NCBI GenBank assembly: GCA_905234535.1
Contig: CAJOII010000012.1
Location: 1-32,077 of the forward strand
From: an uncultured Ruminococcus sp.
Lineage (GTDB): Bacteria; Bacillota; Clostridia; Oscillospirales; Acutalibacteraceae
Direction: 5' to 3'
Length of the DNA: 32,077 bases
This document shows positions 24,271 to 32,077 of the stretch, in pieces; the first letter of the stretch is position 1, and every line of letters begins with the position of its first letter. The notes beneath the pieces were generated by a model that had not been told where the DNA came from, did not search any database, and saw only the letters and a list, made by a program, of their open reading frames with translations. The position numbers and the translations under genes are program-made.

Positions 24271-27200
24271 ATGAAAAATTCTCTGAAAAAACCGATCAGC
24301 CTGCTGCTTGCGCTGATGATTGTTGTCAGTGTGTTCACAGCTGTACCCGTATCAACCGCCACCGCTGCGACAAAAACTGATACGCTGACAGCGAGCGGTC
24401 TTGGTTTAGGCGGCAGCTATGTCAATTGGAGCGACAAACAGTTTATCTCCGATGCTGTTTATGCCGGTAATGCAATGAAATACAGCACCAATAACAACAG
24501 CGCCATCCAGCTGCGTTCAAATTACAATAACTCCGGTATTGTTACCACGACCTCCGGCGGAAAGGTGAAAAAGATTACTGTTACTTGGAACAGTAATACC
24601 GCACCCGGCAGAACACTGAATATTTTCGGTAAGAACACCGCTTATTCCGCCGCGACCGATCTGTATTCAAGCTCTGCGCAAGGCGATCCGCTCGGCACGA
24701 TCGTATATGGTACGAGCACCGAACTGACGGTATCGGGTGACTACGCCTATATCGGTATGCGCTCGAACAGCAGCGCGATGTATATCGATACAATTGAGAT
24801 CGAGTGGGATGACGGCACATCGTCGGATCCCACAGAACCTACCGATCCCCCGACCTACACGGTCACATGGGTCGATGATGACGGCACGACTGTGCTCAAT
24901 CAGCAGAGCGGTCTCTCCTCGGGCGCGTCCATATCTTACGGCGGCTCCACGCCCTCAAAGGCAGCCACCGCTCAGTACACCTATGCTTTTGACTGCTGGT
25001 CAAACGGCGCCGATACCTATCCCTTGGACGGTCCGTTCCCCGCTGTATCGGGCAACACGACCTACACGGCGCATTACGACTCGACCGTCAACACCTATAC
25101 CGTCACTTGGAAGGACGAAAACGGCACAACGCTTGAGACAGACAGCGATGTACCCTACGGTACAACTCCGTCCTTCGACGGCGAATACCCCGAGAAGGCG
25201 GACACTGCTGAGTATACCTATACCTTCGCAGGATGGAACGACGGCACCTCCGATTACTCTGCCGACGCGCTCCCCGCTGTCTCGGGCGATGTCACCTATA
25301 CCGCGGTCTATGATGGGGTGCCTAAGAACACCGATGTGCTGACGGCATCTGACTTTGCAGCGACAAGCAACTCATACAAAAGCTTCTCTGATGTTTCAAA
25401 AGTTACCGGCGCGATTTATGCCGGAAATACCGCGAAAAATAGTAGCGGCGCGATCCAGCTGCGCCACGGTCGCGGCAATAATAACAGCAATCCGAATTCC
25501 GGTATTATCTCGACCGGGAGCGCCGGAAGAGTCGCAAGAGTTTCTGTCATATGGAACACTGCTACACCACCCTCTAAAACACTCAACATTTACGCGACAA
25601 ATACCGCTTATACCGGCGTTGACGATTTGTACAGCGCTCTGCCGATCGGTTCGATAACCTATGACGGCAGTACCGCTGTCGGATCGCTGGATATCAGCGC
25701 TATCGGCAACTACGCTTATATCGGTCTGAAACCGGCTTCGAGCACCACATTATACCTCGACGAGATCCGTATCAGCTGGCTGCCGGGTTTGAAGTATACC
25801 GTCACATGGCAGAACTACGACGGCACGCCCCTTGAGACCGACGAGGAGGTCGCCTCCGGCGCGACGCCCTCTTATGACGGCGAAACCCCGACAAAGCCCG
25901 CTGACGCGCAGTATACCTACACCCACTCGGGCTGGACAGACGGCACGAACACCTACTCTCTGAGCGAGACACTGCCGCCCGTCAGCGAGGACATCACCTA
26001 CACCGCGACCTACAGCTCGACCGTCAACACCTACACCGTCACATGGGTCGATGAGGACGGCGTCAGCGTGCTCGAGACCGACAGTGATGTACCCTACGGA
26101 ACCACTCCGACCTTTGACGGCGCGACCCCGACCAAAGATTCCGATGAGGACTATAACTACTACTTCAATACATGGTCTCCCGAGATTTCGGCTGTTACGG
26201 GGGATGTGACCTACACCGCCGTCTACACCGCGGTCGAGATCGTCCGCTACACCGTTACATGGCAGAACTTCGACGGCACGCCCCTTGAGACCGACACCCG
26301 CGTTGAACGAAATACCCCCGCAAGCTATGACGGCTCTGAGCCTCTCAAAGCGTCAGACGGGCTCTATTCCTACGAGTTCTACGGCTGGACAGACGGCGAG
26401 AACCGCTATCTTCCCGCCGATCTGCCCGCTGTCAGGGACAACCTGACCTTCACCGCGCTGTACTCCGCGACCCCGCTGTATCACGCGGGACGCATCATCA
26501 GAACGAACGACGGCACAAGCTACCCCCTCGGCGGCAAGTGGTATCTGCCATATGGCAGCTCAACGCCGCAGACCTTCTCCGGCGATGTTGCGTTTGATGA
26601 TGAAGATGTAGCGGATTCCGGCGTTTTATACCTTGGTGATATTGAATTTGAGGTGACCGCTCCGACCGAAGGCACCTTCGCCCATACCGTCTATGTCACC
26701 GGCGAGGGCACCGAGGCGGATCCCTTCGTCATCTACCCAAACTTTATCTATCAAAAGGACGCCTCCAAGATTTCGGACTGCATCAATAACGATATCTCCG
26801 ACATCCATCCCGGCGACGGCTTCAAAGGCAAGTCGAAGATCAGGATCGGCACCGCCTATATCCGTTTTCTCCAGTATATCGATCAGCCCGATCTCGAGTG
26901 CGCCCACGGCACCAACGGCTTTATGGGCATCTCCGAGACCCACTACGGCAACCGGTATCAAAACGCCGACGCTTTTCCCTATCCCTTTATTCAGGGCGAC
27001 ACCATCTATTATCTCGGCGAGTTTGATGACGCGTTCAACTTCTCCGAGGATCTGATCCTTGACAACGAGTTCGGCAGCGTGACCGAGCTGTATACCGTCA
27101 CATGGGCAAACTGGGACGGCTCCGTTATCCGTACCAATCAGGTATACGAGGGGCTGCGTCCCTCCTACGGCACGATCGCGGGCTCTACCCCGACCAGACC

Positions 27201-30200
27201 CGATGACGACTACCGCTACACCTTCTCAGGCTGGACGGACGGAATGAATACCTACGCCCCCGACGATGAGCTCCCCGTTATGACGGGAGACATTACCTAT
27301 ACCGCGACCTACAGCCGCGTGCTGCTGCCGGAGTATACGATCACATGGTATGACGCCGATCTGAACGAGCTTGATACCGAGACCTACCGTCTCGATCAGA
27401 AGCCGTCCTATAAGGGCGCGGCTCCTGCATCCTTCCTCTCCGCGGACGGCAAGACAAGATATGTCTTCAACCATATGTGGAAGGACTTCGACGATTTCAG
27501 CCTGATCTATGAAGAAGGCCGCCTCCCCGCGGTCACCGGTAACAAATCATACATCGCCTGTTACACCGCTGTGCCGATCTATACCGTGATGTGGCTTGAC
27601 GACGATGAGAACACCGAGCTTGCGACAACCGACCACGACAGCGGCGCTGTCCCCGTCTATCCGAACGAGACCCCGACCAAGGCGTCGACCTATGATTACA
27701 GTTATACCTTCTATGGTTGGAAGGATGACGCAACCCAAACAGTCTACACCGGTGAGCTTCCTCCGCTGACGGGGGACGCGATCTATATCGCTCAGTATAC
27801 CGAGACGCCGATCCCTCACGATACTTATTATGTCGTTTGGTATAACTACGACGGCACAATGCTGGCAGACGGGGATTATCCCGCCGACGAAGTCCCAGTT
27901 TATCCCAACGAGGATCCGTCAAAACCCGCTGATGCAGAGGGACACACCTTCGTGTTCAACGGTTGGAGCCCCACTCCCACAGCGCTGACCGAGGATACGA
28001 TGTTCACCGCGCAGTATCTTTCTAACTTCACCATCTTGTGGGAAGACGGCAACGGTGAAGAGCTCACTGTCAGCTCGGACACCTGCCTTGAGAATACCCG
28101 ACCGGTCTATGACGGCGCGACACCTACCAAGGATCCCGACGGAACATATCAGTATGTCTTCAACGGCAAGTGGCGGGATAAGTACGGATACGAGTACCTT
28201 CCCTCTGAGATCCCCGAAGCGTTTGAAGATCAGATCTATACCGCGTGCTTTGATCAGGTCAAGATCCATCCGGTCGTATCTTGGTATAATTATGACGAAA
28301 CCGAGCTTGTCGCCGATGAGACATACAACGCGTACGATGTCCCGAGCTACAAGGGCGCGACGCCGACAAAGCCCGCCGACGAGGACAACACCTATGTCTT
28401 CAACCACTCATGGCGGGATTATATGACCGGCGTGACCTATGAGGATACTAATATGCCGCAACTGACCGACGACAGGATCTTTGTCGCTCAGTTTGATACG
28501 GTTCCGATCCCTGAGTATACCGTCACATGGAAGAACTATAACAACGCCGAACTCAGATCGGCAATTCTCAAAGAGGGCAGCATTCCCTACTACAGCGGTA
28601 CCCCCATAAGACTCGACGACGAGACCTACCGCTATACCTTCATCGGCTGGCATGACGGCGAGAGGTTCATCGACAAGGATGACATCATCTCCGGCGCCTT
28701 CCCCGCGGCGACAAAGGACATTACCTACACCGCACAGTACGACCGTGAAGAGATTCCTTACTGGACGATCACCTGGAACAACTACGACGGCTCCCTGATC
28801 ACAACCACCACCTGTAAGGACAGAGAATATCCCGTCTATAGCGGCGAGACCCCGACTAAGCCCGCTGACGACGAGTACACCTATACCTTCGCAGGCTGGA
28901 TCTGGAACGACATCGAGTACGCGATCGGCGAACAGCTCCCGCAGGCGATCACCGACAGAACCTTCACCGCGTACTTCACCGCCGCCCCGATCGTTGTCGA
29001 CAAGACCGGTATCGTACCGGTCGGCGACTGGGAAGTCTACAGCGTCGAAGGAAAGTACTACTACGATCCTGACGACGACAGTATCACCTCATTCCGGTAT
29101 GACGGATACTTCGAAGAAGACAGCGGCTATGTCACTCTCTCCGGCTTTAATGTTGCCAAGATCAACGAAACATCCGTCGATACCTTTGCGGATACCGTTT
29201 ATGTGAGCGGTTCGGGCACCTATGAAGATCCCTATCGCTTCACAGCTAACTATTCTCATTTTAACAGCAGCGCAAGCACCGTCAACGGCGCGACTTGGAG
29301 CGGACTGAGCACTTCTGTGCCCGGCGACAGCTTCCGCGGATATATGTGTATCAGAACCGACAGCAAGACCGTACAGTTCGGCGATGACGCAGAAAACGCA
29401 AGAACCGCAGCCAATAACTACATCGGCATCAGCCGTACGGAATACGGATACGGCTACAGCGGCGCAAACATTACCGGCTTACCGAAATATACCTTCGCGT
29501 CCGGGAACGACAGGCTCTACTATCAGGGCTATGACGAGACCGCGGATAAATATACCTTCGCCGAGACAAATGTGAACCGTCACCCCGACTTTGTCAGCGA
29601 AACGCCTGAGCCCGGCATCTACACCGTCACATGGGTCGACTGGGACGATAGGGTCCTCGAAACAGACGAGAATGTTCCTGAGGGCACGACACCTTCCTAT
29701 GACGGCGAGACTCCCACGAGAGAGACCGACTCGAACTACAGCTACACCTTCTCCGGATGGTTCCCGCATCTGCAGGTCGTCAAATTCGATATCACCTACA
29801 AGGCGCAGTACGCAAGGACCGCCCTTGATCCCTCTGCTCCCATAGAGGATATCGAAAACATTTTCCCGACTGACGACGGTACGAACTACGACCTTTCTCA
29901 TATGTACTATCTGTATGGCGGCGAGGTTCTGCCGTTCGACGGGATGAGCGCGTTCGAAACAGTCGGCGATACCCTGACCCTCGGCGGCAAGACGGTAGCT
30001 GATATCGGACTGACTTTTACAGACGATACCTGGCACGCAGAATTTGTGAACACCGTATTTGTCGAGGGTACCGGCTCTCATTCCGATCCCTTCATCTTCC
30101 ACCCGAACTACCGTTTCTCCGGTACAAAGACGACGATCAGCAACGGCTGCTCTGTCGCGCTGAAGGAAGAGTATATGCAGGGCTCATCCAAAATCACCAA

Positions 30201-30222
30201 TGTCTCTTATCCCGGCGATTAG
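24271..30222 (+). CDS. Giant secreted repeat protein, main part up to an in-frame TAG
   Basis: The 1983-aa product begins with a signal peptide (KNSLKKPIS, then LLLALMIVVSVFTAVP, cleavage near A32). Three module types follow. Module A (about 36-180 and 353-506) is a beta-rich domain ending in Y-I-D/L-D-x-I-x-I-x-W. Module R, about 65-75 aa, begins YTVTW and ends YTAxY; 14 copies lie before the stop. It resembles the InlB-B/Flg_new repeats of surface adhesins. Module B (about 734-939, 1574-1780, and a third from 1857) contains VYVxGxGTxxDPF and PGDxFxG. No LPxTG, SLH or C-terminal membrane anchor is seen. The TAG at 30220-30222 falls inside the third B module and the same frame continues to 31632. 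The start at 24271 was preferred over 24238 because it gives a clean signal peptide behind GGGGGA. A surface or matrix adhesin role is inferred. Confidence 0.85.
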   Translation: MKNSLKKPISLLLALMIVVSVFTAVPVSTATAATKTDTLTASGLGLGGSYVNWSDKQFISDAVYAGNAMKYSTNNNSAIQLRSNYNNSGIVTTTSGGKVKKITVTWNSNTAPGRTLNIFGKNTAYSAATDLYSSSAQGDPLGTIVYGTSTELTVSGDYAYIGMRSNSSAMYIDTIEIEWDDGTSSDPTEPTDPPTYTVTWVDDDGTTVLNQQSGLSSGASISYGGSTPSKAATAQYTYAFDCWSNGADTYPLDGPFPAVSGNTTYTAHYDSTVNTYTVTWKDENGTTLETDSDVPYGTTPSFDGEYPEKADTAEYTYTFAGWNDGTSDYSADALPAVSGDVTYTAVYDGVPKNTDVLTASDFAATSNSYKSFSDVSKVTGAIYAGNTAKNSSGAIQLRHGRGNNNSNPNSGIISTGSAGRVARVSVIWNTATPPSKTLNIYATNTAYTGVDDLYSALPIGSITYDGSTAVGSLDISAIGNYAYIGLKPASSTTLYLDEIRISWLPGLKYTVTWQNYDGTPLETDEEVASGATPSYDGETPTKPADAQYTYTHSGWTDGTNTYSLSETLPPVSEDITYTATYSSTVNTYTVTWVDEDGVSVLETDSDVPYGTTPTFDGATPTKDSDEDYNYYFNTWSPEISAVTGDVTYTAVYTAVEIVRYTVTWQNFDGTPLETDTRVERNTPASYDGSEPLKASDGLYSYEFYGWTDGENRYLPADLPAVRDNLTFTALYSATPLYHAGRIIRTNDGTSYPLGGKWYLPYGSSTPQTFSGDVAFDDEDVADSGVLYLGDIEFEVTAPTEGTFAHTVYVTGEGTEADPFVIYPNFIYQKDASKISDCINNDISDIHPGDGFKGKSKIRIGTAYIRFLQYIDQPDLECAHGTNGFMGISETHYGNRYQNADAFPYPFIQGDTIYYLGEFDDAFNFSEDLILDNEFGSVTELYTVTWANWDGSVIRTNQVYEGLRPSYGTIAGSTPTRPDDDYRYTFSGWTDGMNTYAPDDELPVMTGDITYTATYSRVLLPEYTITWYDADLNELDTETYRLDQKPSYKGAAPASFLSADGKTRYVFNHMWKDFDDFSLIYEEGRLPAVTGNKSYIACYTAVPIYTVMWLDDDENTELATTDHDSGAVPVYPNETPTKASTYDYSYTFYGWKDDATQTVYTGELPPLTGDAIYIAQYTETPIPHDTYYVVWYNYDGTMLADGDYPADEVPVYPNEDPSKPADAEGHTFVFNGWSPTPTALTEDTMFTAQYLSNFTILWEDGNGEELTVSSDTCLENTRPVYDGATPTKDPDGTYQYVFNGKWRDKYGYEYLPSEIPEAFEDQIYTACFDQVKIHPVVSWYNYDETELVADETYNAYDVPSYKGATPTKPADEDNTYVFNHSWRDYMTGVTYEDTNMPQLTDDRIFVAQFDTVPIPEYTVTWKNYNNAELRSAILKEGSIPYYSGTPIRLDDETYRYTFIGWHDGERFIDKDDIISGAFPAATKDITYTAQYDREEIPYWTITWNNYDGSLITTTTCKDREYPVYSGETPTKPADDEYTYTFAGWIWNDIEYAIGEQLPQAITDRTFTAYFTAAPIVVDKTGIVPVGDWEVYSVEGKYYYDPDDDSITSFRYDGYFEEDSGYVTLSGFNVAKINETSVDTFADTVYVSGSGTYEDPYRFTANYSHFNSSASTVNGATWSGLSTSVPGDSFRGYMCIRTDSKTVQFGDDAENARTAANNYIGISRTEYGYGYSGANITGLPKYTFASGNDRLYYQGYDETADKYTFAETNVNRHPDFVSETPEPGIYTVTWVDWDDRVLETDENVPEGTTPSYDGETPTRETDSNYSYTFSGWFPHLQVVKFDITYKAQYARTALDPSAPIEDIENIFPTDDGTNYDLSHMYYLYGGEVLPFDGMSAFETVGDTLTLGGKTVADIGLTFTDDTWHAEFVNTVFVEGTGSHSDPFIFHPNYRFSGTKTTISNGCSVALKEEYMQGSSKITNVSYPGD

Positions 30223-31632
30223 TATCAGGGCAACACCCGCGTCAAGGTCGGCAACACTACGACCGAACAAGAGGTACAGTTTATCTCGCGCTCTTTGGAC
30301 TATCTCGATGCCGAAGATCATTATGTCGGTATCGGCACGGATGACTACGGCGTCAATTATGACAAAGCGACTGCCGCAACCTATACATTCCAAAACAGCG
30401 AGAAGATCCTCTACTATCACGGCGAGGACGATCATAACGCCTTCGTATTCGCAGAGACCCCTCCCGAGCATCAAATCAGCTTCGGCACACCCGAGACCTT
30501 TACCGTGACATGGAAGGACGACGACGGCTCCGTGCTCGATACAGAGAGCTACTACTATGACGATATACCGAGCTATAAGGGTACAACCCCCAGCGCGGCA
30601 GGCAAAGTCTTCATCGGATGGACTCCCGCGATCACAGCGGTAACAGAGGATGCGGTATACACCGCGAACTACCGGCTGACAAAGTTCTTTACCGGCTACT
30701 CGCTCGTACTCGAGGGCAACATCGGCATCTACTTCTTCATCGATGTTACCGCCGCGGGGATCACCCCCGACGATATCAGAGACGGAAACGATTCGATCGC
30801 GTTCTCGTTCTCATGGAATACCACCCCCGCTCCGTATACCAATCTTTCAGCGAATAATATCGTACTGAATAAGGATAACTACTCCGAGCGCTTCGACAGC
30901 AGCAGCGGACTGTTCAAAATCCGATGCGATGTCGCGGCAGCGGAGATGACCTGTATCGTCCACGCGGACGCTGTCGTTACAGATACATCCTCCGGCGGCA
31001 CGGTTTATACAGATGACGATGATTACGCTGTATATAACTACGGTATGACGATCGTCAACGCGCCCGAGAAATACGGCACGAAGCTCGTCGATCTCGCGAC
31101 AGCGATGCTCGACTACGGGGCGAAGGCGCAGGCGGTGTTCAATATCAATACCGGCGTCTACGCCAACAAGGATCTCACCGGATATTCCATGGAGAATGTG
31201 ACAGCCGACACGGTCGAAGCGGCGATCAAGACAGCGAACGCAGACAGCTTAGCAAGCGATATGAGAGAGAACACCGACAGCTTTGGCTTGAAGTATTACG
31301 GCTCAACCATCGTCTATCTCACCAGGACCACGCTGAGACATTATTTCACCATTACCGATCAAAGCGCCTACGACAGCGCGAAGAACGGCACTACCTTCAC
31401 GCTGAATGAAACAAAGCTGCCCTATGTCATCTTCGAACAGACAAATATCGCAGCCAAGGATCTCGATACGCTGCAGGCGTTCACCATTAACGGACAGACC
31501 TACAATTTCTCCGTGCTGGATTATTCCAAGAGCGTACTGAACAGCAGCAGAGCCGACGCCAACAATAAGAATTTAGCGATGGCGACCTACTGGTACAATC
31601 AGAAGGCGAACAGCTATTTCACAAATTCGTAA
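30223..31632 (+). pseudogene. 3' remainder of the giant secreted protein, same frame after the TAG
   Basis: These 469 codons continue the preceding gene in the same frame with no other stop. They start with YQGNTRVKVGN, which completes the third B module (compare GFKGKSKIRIG and SFRGYMCIRT in the earlier copies). One more YTVTW-type repeat (TFTVTWKDDDGSVLDTE) follows, then a terminal domain of about 310 residues beginning FFTGYSLVLEGNIGIYF. That domain, with MLDYGAKAQAVF, recurs at the ends of secreted proteins of Ruminococcus-like bacteria, as far as I recall. The only internal starts (for example TTG at 30295) lack a ribosome binding site and a signal peptide, so separate translation is unlikely. 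It is a pseudogene fragment, a readthrough product of 2453 aa in total, or a sequencing error. Confidence 0.75.
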
Positions 31633-31649
31633 TCAGGGAGGATACGACG

Positions 31650-31775
31650 ATGAATCAAAAAGAATACGAACGCGCCCATCTGATTATTACTGAATTTGAC
31701 AAGGAAGATGTGATAACGACTTCTCAAATGGATCCGCCTAATACAGATCCTTATGAAGGCGGCTTCTTCCCGTAA
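31650..31775 (+). CDS. Small protein of 41 aa with EDVITTS motif
   Basis: A short ORF starts 17 nt after the giant protein's stop, with GGGAGG at 31636-31641 spaced 8 nt before the ATG, one of the better ribosome binding sites in the window. The product begins MNQKEYERAH, continues with LIITEFDKEDVITTSQ and ends in the Pro/Gly-rich DPPNTDPYEGGFFP. It has no signal peptide, membrane segment or cysteine. I recall similar short clostridial ORFs with an acidic stretch followed by DVITTS and a Pro/Gly tail, but no function or name. Position and ribosome binding site argue that it is translated with the upstream gene. It could be a small accessory factor, a peptide precursor or an orphan. Confidence 0.6.
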   Translation: MNQKEYERAHLIITEFDKEDVITTSQMDPPNTDPYEGGFFP

Positions 31776-31895
31776 TCAATCGGTCAAAAGCATCTTTCTC
31801 CGGGCAATTTGCCGTTTCTGTGAAACGCTTCGAACAAACTGCCTTGACACAGAACGCAAAAGTCACCCGCTCAACGGCAATATCATTAAGTTAAA

Positions 31896-31929
31896 CAACA
31901 GGACACTCACAAAGGTGAGTGTCCTGTTG
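31896..31929. terminator. Perfect 15-bp hairpin, terminator-like on the minus strand
   Basis: CAACAGGACACTCAC (31896-31910) pairs perfectly with GTGAGTGTCCTGTTG (31915-31929) around AAAG. No T-run follows on the plus strand. Read on the minus strand it is followed by TTTAACTT, so it may end a transcript entering from beyond the window. Confidence 0.5.
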
Positions 31930-31996
31930 CTTATAAAAACCGATATAACGATATCAAGAATCTCAGTATCTTTCACGGTGAATATAGCGGACGAGA

Positions 31997-32077
31997 TTGA
32001 ACACCTCGGCCGCACGAGTTGAACAGTCGCGTCGGCGCAAACTGAACAGTGCCGTCGCTGAAAACTGAACACCCTCG
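31997..32077. mobile_element. Possible end of an insertion sequence (IS21-like terminal repeats), truncated by the window
   Basis: TTGAACA at 31997-32003 and 32019-32025, and CTGAACA at 32042-32048 and 32065-32071, recur every 22-23 nt with GC-rich spacers (GCCGCACGAG, GCGTCGGCGC, GCCGTCGCTG). Multiple short repeats of this spacing are typical of transposase-binding ends in IS21-family elements. The transposase genes would lie beyond the window. The exact boundary cannot be placed and no target duplication can be checked. Confidence 0.4.

Larger units (their letters stand above)
31776..32077. other. Gene-free 302 nt at the window edge
   Basis: No ORF with a credible ribosome binding site was found on either strand. 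It holds a perfect hairpin (31896-31929) and four spaced TGAACA repeats running to the end of the window. Possible coding frames here cross both structures and look accidental. Confidence 0.6.

Noticed and set aside
30220..30222. Genome-wide recoding of TAG as a sense codon
   Set aside because: TAG appears to serve as a normal stop for the small membrane-protein gene at 4993-4995, and no other internal TAG was seen in intact genes. A local mutation or local readthrough is simpler.
24844..30530. Repeats in the giant gene as a CRISPR or satellite array
   Set aside because: The repeats are about 200 nt, diverged, and keep one reading frame with protein-level conservation, so they are coding repeats.
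31753..32022. 89-codon frame across the gene-free end
   Set aside because: It overlaps the end of the 41-aa ORF, runs through the perfect hairpin and TGAACA repeats, and lacks a ribosome binding site. The opposite-strand frame at 31863-32072 fails for the same reasons.

Overview
The window (32,077 bp, GC-rich codon use) reads as a chromosomal segment of a spore-forming Gram-positive anaerobe of the class Clostridia, most likely an Oscillospiraceae/Ruminococcaceae-type bacterium. The grounds are a spoIIID gene, consensus Gram-positive promoters and AGGAGG-type ribosome binding sites, an FHA-SEDS/PBP pair, and a very large secreted repeat protein with a Ruminococcus-style signal peptide. No rRNA, tRNA, CRISPR array or prophage was seen. 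The taxonomic call is inference from gene content, not from a marker-gene comparison.

Layout. (1) 1-4995, plus strand: the 3' end of secA, then gltX overlapping it by 8 nt, glnS, and a small unknown membrane protein. A tandem-hairpin repeat separates gltX from glnS. (2) 5144-8223, minus strand: an FHA domain fused to a SEDS (FtsW/RodA) glycan polymerase and a class B PBP transpeptidase, start and stop codons overlapping, driven by a TTGACA-17-TAATAT promoter. (3) 8440-10524, plus: a membrane protein of the sulfatase/phosphatase superfamily fold whose metal-binding residues look lost. (4) 10714-15492: surface-sugar genes. galE and a membrane UDP-GlcNAc 4,6-dehydratase-like gene are on the minus strand, a DegT-type sugar aminotransferase is on the plus strand, and spoIIID sits between them. 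(5) 15617-19714, plus: OmpR-type regulator, histidine kinase and HtrA-like membrane protease as one tight operon, an envelope-stress layout. (6) 19776-22680: thyA and a dihydrofolate reductase with an unexplained C-terminal extension (minus), diverging from mutY (plus). (7) 22787-23986, minus: a nucleotidyltransferase-fold protein of unknown role. (8) 24271-31775, plus: a giant secreted repeat protein interrupted by one in-frame TAG near its 3' end, followed by a 41-codon ORF with a strong ribosome binding site. (9) 31776-32077: no gene seen; a perfect 15-bp hairpin and four regularly spaced TTGAACA/CTGAACA repeats that resemble the edge of a transposable element.

The most interesting points are the TAG-interrupted giant surface protein with its small downstream ORF, the DHFR C-terminal extension, the FHA-SEDS fusion coupled to its PBP partner, the degenerate sulfatase-fold membrane protein, the spoIIID gene lying inside a sugar-modification gene set, and a composite intergenic repeat present twice at convergent gene junctions.
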